From: a virus
Direction: 5' to 3' (one strand)
Virus record (IMG/VR): IMGVR_UViG_3300034061_002572
Location: 1 to 64,000 of that record
Length of the DNA: 64,000 nucleotides
A program made the translations under genes and the position numbers. The notes beneath the pieces were generated by a model. It worked only from the letters and a program-made list of their open reading frames with translations, was not told the origin of the DNA and did no database searches. Shown in pieces: positions 25,301 through 37,400 of this stretch. Position 1 is the stretch's first letter. Each line of letters begins with the position of its first letter.

Positions 25301-25442
25301 CACTGTTAGACTTTAAGAACTCAGCATATCCAGGAAACTCTTCATTAAAATACTTATCAACTAAATTTTTAATTTTTATTTCACCAAATATATCTGTTAG
25401 CCTTTTTACTTCCGGATCAGATAAGTTTAAACATGTTGCCAT
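19356..25442 (-). CDS. Giant virion cargo protein, 2,028 aa: zincin, LysM, membrane segment
   Basis: Probable virion protein ejected into the host. The first ~270 residues have a zincin metallopeptidase motif, HEFAH at 248-252, in a layout like phage polyvalent proteins (Iyer and colleagues' term). Residues ~300-1,200 are a long charged, largely helical region. A LysM module occupies about 1,707-1,751 (YDVQAGDTLESIAKKYHM), which usually binds peptidoglycan. A hydrophobic helix near 1,864-1,882 (YLALLALAVTMIFGY) could insert in a membrane. It lies 2 bases after the RNA polymerase gene in one late unit. The third zinc ligand is not clear by eye, so catalysis is inferred. The layout suits a protein that crosses the cell wall and membrane during genome delivery. 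Confidence 0.85.
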   Translation of the reverse strand: MATCLNLSDPEVKRLTDIFGEIKIKNLVDKYFNEEFPGYAEFLKSNSVRKDLGIMTAADIKTDLGISIKKEIYNEDQIRLNQAIDKKNTDNFRKGIPINYFANYVPVGQSSLYNWIVTKRKGMLDAPAKLQRAIERGKLISDIEKAIKEKGQISLFNEEPTTIEEQMYSMFPKNEDEIKKARANEIAQKLGEKFKAAFGMDYQMISKSEAEELLADTQTPLKPNAASFYFNNKIYFIDGKFSVDNLIHEFAHPLIKGIARDNRVLFENLYFKLMTTADGKDISNIITNTYPELDQESDRFKEECLVTALERDAMNKIDGIVSDDNNFKAFIDLLLYAIKQIINKVMGRKVDLKKLKSTTDLEQLTDMLLGEDFVIENLQFEPSDYAEFKNDIDDFLNDLKSTDAKDFLEAINRFYSEAMFQIGVLKNSPYKLKEKLQGKDGMRILRNLIDNLQTSQTVDPNQASIDPAELLRQIEEQQTDFRIRANAFINSISEIEVFTKRIQTVINEMKQSNEHLTNEGMAKLAYYQQFLERQNDFLDEIKDTLKLEPDNALTKKLSAIGERVRNTIAETRKLEKEFMKDFIVENSDFMNESISNSLKEKMMNILKADNYTDAEIDSVVDQIVNTKDMRRFDVKDLKLPKPTRFEKAILDAVQSYFAKVITKEKITDLLEGKAGDLGILASMMTPYSNIDDPLGSFVRYMKSKLSNAESKSYTEWNDFMSSILPELKAAGYNPNDTGQLAKLLMFTDKIPSKNDKGEYEEFEVLSLIDKFTGWRAEIGRLNDALEQARETEDLAKIRQAQKDIWEFNDKYMHRKYKKEVYDVQKIWFQDNRVYDPSTKTEIVIPADVATQALLERQKAIDQMSIYSKKPFTELDDVLEVTDSQIAKRNYDELYNVYDSFGKYKTGDELQKVLIRLHHRRKSAGFNEFVTDTAKFQRDLDNYVNVELAAQGITYDESDPAKMKQFNEELQKFFNKNLKIATTPEYQQRLQEIYAQLREIGSKNQKADIVRELSEYYRQRSALVALVTDKDGEPNGAELSIDQSKLLKSIEDKIVELNSAFDKKTGLSTEQKLRLDQYESKIQEGKDLTSIEQDDYARLLDLKNDLGLSSLELTNLKMLFKELSEITNTTATDSYLKTFNDVVGDTEIQQLLPDNTIGMGAVQSITTETADEFINSAAIYQIKAANSAFAEWFDRNHYSKTFFDKSGKETTRYYRIKAWSVTRPSDSKYYVKTKIINPANGLELDVLGVPVSKYTYTRVKDQYRTIPRGADKSQYIGTVINNRGQFLPREYNLGDPNSAYDKKFINDEYYKLKAENGVRFRLLEAYKKQYLKIQEDKPSESKLYLDMPRFRKKSNLEYVQSGQAKADFGSKLEGIKGGALAMFKKDAEDAEHKFNFDTDSLLIETDLQGEVITEIPVRGLYRIKANEVSQDVLTATATYLHSLNEQQALIEEEPIAKALKNILNDPENAIKETNKVSKQASKARGKQVFIPKGRNKFRRDNQRADAYSHYIDRLFYGQGSSQFQNENVWVTKIANNLMGAASRSFIALDVTSALKNKLGMTFQKMIETAGGQYLNAVSAAQGRVRAFKATIELSSKGIYTKGPKSLDLQMMERFDPITGKTKSDFGKSSSRTFVKDFLDGTWMYDSRKLMEVESGLQLFYGMMYHKEIEQTQKDGTVKKIKYVDAFELDANNQMVLKEGINPEWGPSPINYDVQAGDTLESIAKKYHMTAEELKTKNKLTSDTLTEGQPLVISKSKLFNDFKLKIQGVGKNLNGLMSEQDTPQANKYLTYRLFTFYRKYATSMFLNRFQFDTSKENFGGEVYDWDMGTTTKGYYIRAFQSMYNTVRQGTKYWKIMTKDEKVALRKVAAEGLYLALLALAVTMIFGYDKGDEDRFEKMKQREDQYGTFGWLANHTLYQLIMVKRENESFIPIPGIGMDEWLEFTNSTTIVTGPTLDLYSKIMMDLWYMMTGNEKGLYKSDVGPYPWQHKDENGEYHYKLWNHLFGIFGVKGKNVSPIWAIKKNEAFENLN

Positions 25443-25444
25443 TA

Positions 25445-28400
25445 CTATCCTAATTTACATTTTTTATAATATTCTAAAACTTCATCTACAGATAACTCAG
25501 GGTTCTTAAGTATTTCTTGATTAAAGAATTGACCAAACTCCGCACTGTTTAAAATTTCAACATCTGATTTTTCAAAAGTTGGCTCTTCTAAACTCTCAGT
25601 ACTTTGTGGTTTAAGTTCCTCTGGAGTTATTCTATTGTCATTGCTTTTAGAAGTATATCCATAGATTGTAAAGTTATTATAATTTTTAGACATTAAATAT
25701 TCTAAAAATGGTCTATCTGCAGAACTGTTACCAAAAATGAATGTAGCCTTTTTACTTATGAATGCATTAATTGCTTCTTTTACTGGAGCGTCCAAAGGTT
25801 TATTTCTTAAAGAATAGTTTCTTGCCAACATAATCACCGGGTTCTCAATATGAGACATTGGAGCAACTAATCTAGCTCTTCCTTTTATTTGAGCTACCAC
25901 ATTAGGTTTAAGTTCTTCTGGCAGCTGATCTTTAATTTTTTTCTGTACTACCCTAAGTGTGGTTTGTGAAGAACTAACAGATTCAACTGATTCAACTAAA
26001 GCACCGTCTGCCATCTGTCTCATCTTTTGATCAGCTAATGTACCATCTTCTTTACTTACCTTTTTAAACTCACCCATGTCAATGAAGTTCTCAGATAAAT
26101 CTGGTTCTCCAGTTTCTATGTATTCATCAGGAGTAAATCTATTGTAATCCCAAACATCTTTAAGTCTTCCAAATGCAATCTTAGCAGCAAATGTATTTCT
26201 CCAATCAGCAATTCTTAAAGTAACACCTGAACTAAGTTTAATAGGTCTATTTGCTGTTCTCTCAGGAGTAACAACATCATAACTAAATATATCAATTGCT
26301 TTAGCTTCTATGTCACCAGTATGAGAATCTGTCTTAGGAATATATTGACTAACTACTTTACCTTCTGCATCTACTATATCATAACCAACTACCTTGTTGT
26401 TTTTTCCTTGGAATTCAACATTCTCTATTGTATATCCTTCTGGAGCTATCAACCAAGTATCCGTAGAGATACCATCTTCTTTATTGACAATTTCTCTAAC
26501 ATAAACATTATTAGGATAGAGTTCTTCAAAAATTTCTTTTCCTTTTTCTCTAGTTAATGTTGATACCCAATCTAAGTCATGTACTTGATTCTCATTTGGT
26601 CTGTATACACTACCTTGTTCTGATAGTGTAGTTGACCCGGTAAGAATAAAATATTCTGACATCTTATCTACTACAGCAGTTGCAAATGGATCAGAGTCTA
26701 GTGCTTCTTGTAAGTTAACTGGAGTTATTGGTTTACCTTCGGCCCCCGGCTTATAATTACTTGCAACAATCATAGACTTATTTCTAGCAAGAACACCATC
26801 AGCAATTAATCCAATATTCCTATTGATTCTTTTTAATCTAATTGCATTGATCAAATTAAAGAAATAGTCAATTAATATTTTAATCTTCTCAATTAAAGAT
26901 TTAGGCATTTCTGTATTGGTCTTCTTATGAAGTTGTTCTGAAATAAGTTCCCCGATAACATCTAACAACTCATCCTTTGAAGATGATTTGTATCTGCTGT
27001 ATTTTCTTAGAGCTTCATAAGTCTCAGTAACCAATGGGTTATGTTGCATCATATAGGCAATAAACTTACCTGCAATGTTTGGTAAATCTTCCGTGTTATC
27101 CTTTTGTACATAACCTATTTTGTTAAGTATATCAGCTACCGCAAAAGAATCCATTCCTAGTTTCTCTTTAATATCAGTATACTCAAACTTGATTCCAAAT
27201 GAAGACAAGTAGTTTACTAAGAGTTTATTTAGTTGATTCTCAGCTTCAGGCACAGATCTGTTTAACAAGTTTGTGTCAATAGGATCAATGTTAACTTTAC
27301 TGAAGTCATAAAGCTTTTTAAGATTTTTCTCTAAATATTTTTTATTGATGCTACCATCATTGGCTCTTTTTCCTGTCTTAGGATCAAGAGTTCCCTCATT
27401 TCTAGATGCATTTAACCAAGTCTCATAGTTTCTAGTTACATTATAAATTATATGAGATGGTACTCTAAGATCATCTAATGAAGCTTTGATAACATTTACA
27501 TCTGCATTTTTATCATTTTTCAGAATTTCATTTCTCATTCTGTTATATGCATAAAGTGCAAGTTCTCTTTTGTTCAACTTTTTGATTTCATCAGCAGTTA
27601 CTTCTTCTAAAGGTTTTCCAAATAATCTCATAGAGATTCCCGGATTAGAAGCATACATATACTTTTGCATGTTCTCTTCTTTAAAGTTATATCTAAAGCT
27701 TGCCTTACTTATTTGATAGCCACTTCTTTGATATTTATCAGTTACATCCTTAGGAGCAAATCCAATTACATCAAATTGTTTAGATATATAAGGAATAGCT
27801 TCAGCTAAAAACTGTTTACTTGTTGGAGAAGAGTTCATGTTTGATACAAACACATTTAATCTAGGCTCATATGTACCAAAGATGTAAGTGTCCTTATACT
27901 TAATAACATTACTATTTTTAACATATCCAACAAACTTTTCATAAGGCAATGCAGACTCAGCTCTTTGTTTATTTCTACCCATCAGATTAACATAATTCTG
28001 ATAAAGTTTCATTAAGAACTCTTGAGAGGGCTCCTCACCTAGGACATCTGATAATCTATTTCGAACCATACCTTTTGGCTCTACTTCATTATCAAGTGTA
28101 TTAAAATCTAAACTACCTATTCCAGGAGCAATCTCATTAACTGCAGGTTTAGGAATATCAATTTCAAGAATCGGAACACTTAATATTTCATCTTTTTGTA
28201 TACGGCTTGCATTAGTAAATGAATTATAATTTTCAGGATCCTGAACATAATTCTTAAAGTAATCTTTTCCTTTAAACAAACTTTCAAAAATATTATCAAA
28301 TGTATTGATATTAAGATTTCTATTTGTAAAGTTTATAGATGCGTTCTCCATAACTAGTAGGAACTGATCATAAGGAAGTACTTTATTGATACCATATTTA

Positions 28401-31400
28401 CTGTACCCAAGTCCATTTTGATAAATAGACATTAAAGGTAAAATCTTAAATACTTCTGTTATGTATTCATTTGCTGCTGGATCATCAGACTTAAGAACAT
28501 TTATATCAGCAAGATCAGTAAGGTTAAGATTATATGACTCAGCTAAGTCACCTTTTGCTAAACCTTTATTGTTTAAAGTAAGAATTTTTTCTGCTCCTCT
28601 TGAGTTTGCTTCACTCAATTGTAAGAGTACAGGATATTTATCTTTTAAAGTTGGATACTCATTAATTACACTTTGTACAAGTTTGGTAAATGAATATTCT
28701 TCTGTACCTACAATTGCTTTTTGATTAAAGCTATTTATAAGTGCTCTTTGATTTACAAAAGTTTCATAGTCTCTTGATTTTAACCATCCGGAATTATCTT
28801 TCATTGATGCTTTTGGAAACTTATCCTTAATAAATTCTCTTTCCATAGTATATCTCAAGTATGAAGCAAATGTTTCAAAAGGATCATCTTGTGTTTTAAA
28901 TGGTTTTAAACCTTTCTTTGCATATGCCTCAGGACTTGGAGAACTATCTAAATATGTTTTTGCATTAAATTGTTTTTTCAGTTCTTCAGTATTTATATAA
29001 AAGTTTCCGTCTTTAAACTCAACACCGTTATTTAATTCAGCTGTAGTTTGAACAACTTGAGCTCCTCTGTATATCTCAGGAATATTAACAACTTGACCTT
29101 GAGCATTAATTATATTTGTCATATAGTTCTGATAAATATAATTGACTACTGCATTTTTATATTCATTAATGAATTGTCTTACTCCTTCCTGACCTTTTCC
29201 ATATTTACCTGTAATCTTAGATGCATATGCCGAAATAGCATAGCTTACATACTCATTAATTCTTTTGTTATTTCTGAGTTTGAATAATGGCTCAAGTAAA
29301 TCAAGAACAACTTGGTTGTCAAAGAATGTATTAAGGATTGATTCGTTTCTTAATTTTTCTATTAACTCCGGATCAATCTTAGATAAGTCAGATAGATCTT
29401 CAAGTGCTGTAACTCTTTCAACTATCTCTTGTATAGTCTTAGAAGTTTTAGTATCTGGATTAGATTGTCTCTTTAATGCTTGAATACCTTTAATTTGTTT
29501 TTCAATTTCAATAAAGTGTAAGAACATATCCAATGATTTTTTATCAATAGGATAACCTTCTTTCAATCTGTTTCTCATATCAGCTGTATCAAAACTACCA
29601 GTATTTGCAACTGTAGCTGCTGTATAGTAATTTTTATTTGTTACAAGTGATTGAGCTGGAGCATAGATTACATCATATTTTTGTTTGTCTGGATTGTATT
29701 CTTTAATTGCAGTAATATGATCTATACCTCTATCACCAGGTTTTAATACTTTATCAAGACCGTCTATGATTTCTTTTCCTGTTAATACTTTAGTAAATTC
29801 CTTTGTATTACCATTTGCATCTGTACCATTAAACTTGTATTGATATTTAGTATTCCAAACTAAAAGATCTTTTACATTTTTAATGTTCTCTTCATTTAAT
29901 TTTTTGTATACTGGATCTAAAATATCTCTTGGTACCAAGTTATTAATGGCATTATTAGATGCTTCATATTTTATGTATGAAGGTGACTCTGGTGACTGAC
30001 CACTGAGTTTTCCATATACACTACCTAAAATCTTTTGTTGTTTTACATACTCTCTTACAAGAGGCTGTGATACAAAATTTATAGCCTCATTCTTTGGAAC
30101 ACCTGTTTTAATTAAATAAGCTAAGACAGGTATTACTTCTAAGTTACCTTGAATAAAGAATATCCATGCATCTTTCTCAACATCCACAAGACCGTTCATC
30201 ATCTGTGAATATAAATCAGCTATTGTATCCCCTTCAGCATTTAGAATGTTTGATAATGAGATATTTCCCGCGGCTGTTTTATTATGATTAAGTCGCAATC
30301 TCATATCCATTTCTTCTCCATACTTATCTTCCACGTATCTTTGACGAGACTCATCAAAATAAACTGGTTTGTATTTTAAAGGCATCTTAGCACCAAGTGC
30401 ATTAAAGATTGGACTTAATGAGTTTTCAATAGCTACAATACCAAGACCGGCCTTACCAACCATGTTTACATCATGCTTGTGTAAGTTGTATCCAATTTCT
30501 AATACTCTGGTCGGACTGATTACCTTTTTAGCTTTTCCTTTTTTATCTATAACATACCGATCACCCTCATTATGTTCATTACCAAACTTGTTATAGTCAA
30601 TAACATCTGATTCAAGATCATCTGCAATTTCCTTAAGTAGATAAGTTTCATTTGGTCTTACTAAGTTTGCATAGTTTTCAGGAAGCTCAAGTATACCTCT
30701 GATAGAAGTTATGAGTTTGTTCTCAAGTACTTTTTTCTTTTCTTCAATAAGACCTAACACTCTTGATCTAGCATTTTTGTCATCTGAATTCTTAATGTTT
30801 TCTATTACTCTTTTGAGAGCTTCATTATCAAATTCTTCTGTGCTTTCTCTAAACTGACCTTTCTCATTTATACTTGGCATAAATGTAGTCAACTTATCAA
30901 CGTCAAAGTCAGATCCTGATTTGGCAACAATTTCAGATGGAGGAATGATTATATTACCTGCAGAAGGATGTAAGAAGTGATGTACTTCCATAAACTCCAT
31001 AGAGTTTAGACCCTGAACTGGAATCCTAACTGCTGTTAAGGTAACTGATTTTCTATTAGTTCCAGTATCTAACCAGTCATCATCTTTAATAGCTTCATTT
31101 AGTCTAGCTAAACTTGCATTAAAATCTACTGTACCATCTGCATTATTAACCTCAATGGTTTTATTATCAGGATGTTTTAATTTAAATAGATTTTCAAAAT
31201 CACCTTGCATTGCAATAGCAACTTTCATTGCTGATGTTTTCCCTCCATTATTATCATAAAAAGGAAGGTTATTAGAACCCATGTACTTTCTAATGTCATC
31301 TTCGGTTGCTCCAGTAAATTTATTACTATGACCCCATAGACCATTACTTAAACCACTAGATACTTGTACAAGAGCTTCACCTTTTACTTTTTGTTTTACA

Positions 31401-34400
31401 AGTCTTTTCTCAATAAGTGATACTAAGATTTTTTCAATCTCATCTGCTTCTAGATGTAATGATAAATCTGTCTTTACATTATTGTTTTCTGTTACATTTA
31501 CAAATTTAATATGGTGCTCAGGTATTGCTCTTCTTCCTAATTCATCACGAACTACTTTTAAGAAATCACCTAAGTTACCTACATATTTACCATTCTTATA
31601 CTCATATCCTATTTCCTCAAGTAATTGAGTTTTGAGAATGTCAGAGTATTCATCTACTGTATCTTCATATTGTTTTACAGCCGCCTCAATGTCTGTGTTA
31701 CCTCTTAAATTTATAATCCCTTGTTCATATAGACCTTCAAGAATTAACTTTCTTAACTGAGTAGAGAATACAGTTTTACCTTTAAATTTATTTGGAACAG
31801 ATGTAACATTCTTTAAGTATTCAAGATATATTGTATTCTTAGTAAATTCAATATCAGTCTTTAACTTTTTACTTTCTGGATCATCATATATCTGATCAGC
31901 TTTACCATCTTTAGTTTCACTACCAACTTTAGAACCAGTTTGGAATGTAACATACTGAACTCCTTTCTTCATCATTTGATGGTGAAGTGATTCAAGATCA
32001 GATCCTTTTATTACATTAGGTATCAATGGAATCAAGGCAAATTTATGCATTGCATTGACCGGTAACTCAGTATATGCCAAGTGACCAAAGTGCTGTAACT
32101 TATATGCTGGAAAAAATTCAGATATCTCAGAAGTTGTAACTGGTTTGTTTTGAATAATTTTTTGGAATAGAGCTTCCTGTTTATCCGTCCAATTGTTTTC
32201 AAGCAATCTTAAATTCCTATATGCATCAAAAGTAATGAAACCTTGTGCATCAGTCTCTTCCATTTTTTCATACTTCTCAACTTCTAAGTTTACTCTTCTT
32301 TCAACCTCAGCTTTAAGAGCATCACCTTTATATGATTTACTTAACTTGTTAGTATAATCTTTAGTCAGACCTTTTCTGATTTGCTCAGTATAAACAGACT
32401 TTCTTTCTATATCTCTGAATATTGCAGTATTGAAAGTACCTCTATACTCAGTCCATAGATTCATTTCATTTGCAAATTCAGGTTGTTTCTTTAACTCTTT
32501 TGCATATGAAGTATTTTTTGCAAAGCTATTTATAAAGTTCTGTGCATATACATCAGTTAGAAATCCTTGCCCACCTGATGTAGATCCTGTATTTCTTTTA
32601 TGCATCTCTTCTTTTGCATGGTTATATTGTACCATATCACCATACATAAGGTTTGCAGTCTCAAAGTTATGTATCCAGGAGTTGTATGTAAAAGCTTTTA
32701 CTAAAGCTGATACAGCTTCACTTTGCTTCATACCTAATCCTGTAAGTCTTTTTAATAGTTTAGGATCTATGTAGTTTACCTCAGTAAGATACTTCTCATT
32801 CTTAAGAGCTTGAGCATCAAAGTAATTTTTAATCTCATTAGTAATCTTTTCTCGAAGTTCTGTATTTGTTTGTAAGTATTCTCTTAATGTAGAATCTTTT
32901 ACATTTTTATAGATCTCTTCTTTAGTATCTTGAGTTAATACATTATCAAATGCAGTAAAGACTTGACCAGCATAAAGAATAGGATCACCATTGGCATCAT
33001 ATTCTAAAACTCTATTATATCCACTATATGTTTTAAATAGATCTTGATCAGAATTAAATGCTTGAATTCTTCCTAACTCAGCATCCAAATAGTCTATAAA
33101 GAATTCTTCAACAGCATACTGGTTAGCAATACCATTAGGAGTGAACATGTCTATATCAATATATAGATGTCCATCATCTCCTTTTTCCATTCCTCCAACT
33201 ATATCACCGTTTACCTTTACACCAAATGAAGATGACTTAGAAGCATGTCTCATAAACTCTTGAAGACCACCTTTTAACATCATATGCATTTCTTGCAAAA
33301 ACTTACTATAGATATCTAGTGAAGTAGTATTAGCTCCTTCCGTACCATCAGCAATCTGGGTTCCAGACACATAATTCAAATCCAAAGACTTACCTTGCCT
33401 TCTTTCATAAGTAGCTGTATCAATTTCAAAAATACTGTTTAGAATCTTTGATCTCAAAGTAAAAGAGTTTATCTCTGGATTAAGATAACTCATATACGCT
33501 AACTTGTCAGATCCCCATAATTCTTGTAAATTCTTAGCTTGATTAATAGCATGCACAATCATACTAACTGTATGATCTTCAATGTGTTCAAATACTAGAT
33601 TTCTCTCGGCATTCAATACACTAAAGTTTGAAGAGTCTGCACCATATTTACCTTGAAGTTCTGCAAATCTTTCTATAATATTTTTTTGCTTGAACTGTTC
33701 TGTTCCAATAACACCTGCCGGAATTCCTTTTTTCAATACTCCAACAGGATCTAGTTTAAAGTCAGCTATTGTTTTTAATTGATCTCTAGTGACTTTATTT
33801 TTTTCTTTATTAGATAGTTCCTCAAGTTCAGAAAGTTTTTTAACTGCCTGATAAATATACTGGAGACTATAGAAGTCTTTATTTTTATTAAGCTCATTCT
33901 TTATAATTGATAAATCATCAAGATATAAACCAATGGCTCTTGCAAATTCAAATGACTTTGTACTATCAAATGCACCACTATCTTTTCTTCCAAATTTTTC
34001 AGCAATCTTTTGAAGATCAAGAGAGTTTACATTATTAGTTCTAATAGTATATGGATTGTTTGTATCCGCCTTAAACTTATTTTGAAACTTCCGTATTACA
34101 CTGGAAGTCTCTATTGAAGCTTCTGTAACTTCTAACTCATATCCTTTACCTTCTTTAAATGCCGTAAGCTGAATATATGTTACTCTTGGCTTCTTAAAGT
34201 CTTGCCAGAATGCAGAACTAATTGAAAACTCATACTTATCTAAAGTCTTTGTTGGGTCCGGAAGTTTATAATCAATAAGTTGTTGTAACTCAGGAAATGT
34301 AGTAGAAGCAGCTTTAAGCTTATTATACATTTCAACTCTGTCTTTTGTACCACCTATTGTTCTGGTTACATTATTCCATGTAGTAGTAAAATCAGCAAGT

Positions 34401-37400
34401 TCTTTAAAACCTAGTTTATTGTAAACAAAGTTTTTACCATCTTTCTTAAATAAACTTTTTAGAATGTAAACAGTTTCTTTACTAGCTAGTTCTTGAAGAG
34501 ATTTATCATTAGATATTTTATCACCATACCTTTCACTCTGTTGAGCTTCTTCAACTACAGTTTTATTTTCATCATCTGCATATTCTATTTCAATATACTT
34601 CTGACGAACAATATCAAATGTACTGTTTTCAATATGATACTTTACTAAACCTTTAGTTTCATCACCAAAATTATCTAATCCAATTTGAATGATTCTCTTG
34701 GCATCTTCTAACTGAGATATCTCATACTCTCTTTCAGGATTATTTTCAATAACTTTAATTTGAGAATCAATTTGTTTTAGTCTCTCTCTGAGTTCTTCTT
34801 CAACCATCTCATAAGCAACCTTCTTGTTTCTTTGATCAGTTAAGATTTTTACAGCTCCCGCCTTACTTACTATTTTATCATCATTCTGTTGTTTAGCAAG
34901 TTCAATAGACTCTGCATAAGTTTTATCAATAATATCAGATATAATTGAATCAATACTATTTACTAATACTGCAGAATCTTGAAAGTTTAATACTTCTGAC
35001 TTTAAACCATCAACAGAATTAACACCTCTATCCAGCATGCTGAACATTGCATTATCTACATTTGGTTTATAGATGTTTAGTATTGAGGGATCACCACTTG
35101 CCATGTATAACTTATCATACAATTCCTTGACAGCAGGTATAAGAGTTACATCACCGGCAACTTCTTCTCTTTTGAATACTTTATTAAATAATGACTTTAT
35201 AAAATTTAAAATTCTTCTAAACAGACTATTCTTTACAGGAGTATCTTTTGCAGCTTTTGGATTTAGAACATAACTCCTAAAGTCTTCTGCCAGCATTTCT
35301 TCTAATTCAAAATATGTTTTGTCTTTGTTAGGTTGATTACCTTTAGAATCTGTATAATTTTTTAATTCATTATATAGCTTAGTCTTTTCTTCTTTAGTTA
35401 AGAACAACTGAGAAAATGCATGCCATGCTTCATGGTATACATCTACCATAGTTCCACCATTAGCAGTATCAATATTTATACTTGTATCCGCCAGAGTAGC
35501 TCCAGCAATAATAAAATTTGCAAAAGAATCTGAGTTAACAACATTACTCATTTGTTCAAGCTTGATAAACTTACTTAATGGACTATTCTTCCACCATTTT
35601 ATAGCTTCATCAACTTGTTCTTTGGTAACATTATTAGGTAACTTATTACTTCTGTCCCAGAAAAATCGGTTTCTCAAAGTTCCTTTTGAAGTAGGTGTTT
35701 CTTCAGGTCCTTTAGTATCTTTAGGTTGAATACCTTCTTCAATACTTGGAGCAACTGGGAATGATACACTTTCTTTAAGTATAAAGTCATCGGTACTTGT
35801 CGGTAATACATCCGGTTCACTTTTTACTGCTGAATCTACATTAGTAGGTGCAACCTCTCCAAATGTAAGAGTATCTGTAACTTCTCCTTCTTCTTTAACT
35901 TCAGTAGGTTGAGTAGATGGTTTTTGATCAACTTTTTCTTTAGCTCTATTTAAACTTTCAGTAAATGGAGTATTAGGTCTGAACATAATATAAGAGTTGA
36001 AAACTCCTAGACTATTCTCAGGTGTAAATTTTACTTTAGCAGGAAACTGTTTAATGAAATCAGTATAGTTTGCTCTTACAAACTTACCTGTAGTAGTATC
36101 ATAGTCAGAAAAAGTTTTACCATTAAGTTTAGGTTCAAACTTCATTTTAGAAGTTGAGTATTCACCGTCCTCTCTATATGCATACTTTAATACATTCTCG
36201 ATAATATCTTTTGCATCTGGTTTAGTAAGATCAAGCGCAATAGGATCATTCTTTAATTTATCTAACATAGCTTTATACATTGTATAAGGTCTATAGAAAA
36301 ATGATAGTTTGCCTTCTGCTTTATTATAGAAGACAGCATGTCTTTGAACTGAATAGTCAAGATTAGCTGTAAACTGATTTACATAAATATATTTTTGTTG
36401 ATCGGTTAACTGTGGATTTGTAAGTACTGCAACAATTTTACCTATAAGATTATCATCCATATTAGGTCTATTAACTGCAAACTCTCTGTCATTAATAGTA
36501 ATTACTGCTTGAGATTGTCCAAAACCATCACGAGGAGATTTGATAATATTTAGTGTTTGATATACATCATTTGATACTCCCGGGATATTTGTTAGTTCAT
36601 TAAACTTAACTTCCTTGGTCACATATCCCATGTTTAATCCTTCACTAACACCAGTTATAGAGAAGTCTTCAGTTTTCCCTTCTAGTATATTTTTTTTAAT
36701 ATCATAGAGAATTTTAAACTGAGCTTGCTGTTCAACTTCTTTTTCAGCAATTAAATCTTCAATTGTTTTTCCTGTATCTTTTAATAACTGAGCAGCAAAT
36801 TCTTCTTCAGTCATTTCTGATTCAGCTATTTCATTTTCTACAAGTTGTTTAGGAGTAATGATTTGATTATCAATACCATAGATATCTGTTACTCTATACT
36901 TGCCATCTTCAATTCTGGTGTCTCTTAAAAATTGATAAACCAGTTTTCCAGTTTCACGATTATCAGTAACATGTCCATCTTCATCAAATAAAACAATCTG
37001 ATTAGTATTTTTATCTACTAATACCATTGCAATCATTTCATTTGCTTCAGTAACTCCAGCTCTACCTGTTTTGTTCTTTCTAAATAGAGCACTCTTTTTT
37101 ATTCGGTCAATAGCATACTTATCTAATTGCTCTTGAGGAAGTTCTGTTAATCTTTTAGGTTGAAGCACTAAGTTTTTACCTTCAAAGATTAGATCTGTCA
37201 TTGCATTAAATCCTTCAGGTAATGATCTTCTGATATTATATAGAGTATTATAAATTCTATTTTTTGTTGGTTCAAGTTCTTCAATTGCAAACTCTTCTTT
37301 CTCAGAAGGTTTTTTTGCTTTGAATTGTTGCATTGTTAAACCAAAAGGACTCTTAGCAGCAAGTCTTACATCAGCTTTCTGAATAGGCTTTTGTTCATTT

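Noticed and set aside
25445-25447. Possible amber (TAG) recoding, as in some crAss-like phages
   Set aside because: Giant frames are free of internal in-frame TAG, TAG ends several genes, and read-through here would add only one residue before TAA.
28461-28724. Plus-strand frames of 60-115 codons inside the giant minus genes
   Set aside because: They lack leaders, overlap strongly supported genes on the opposite strand, and show no recognisable motifs; they are shadows.
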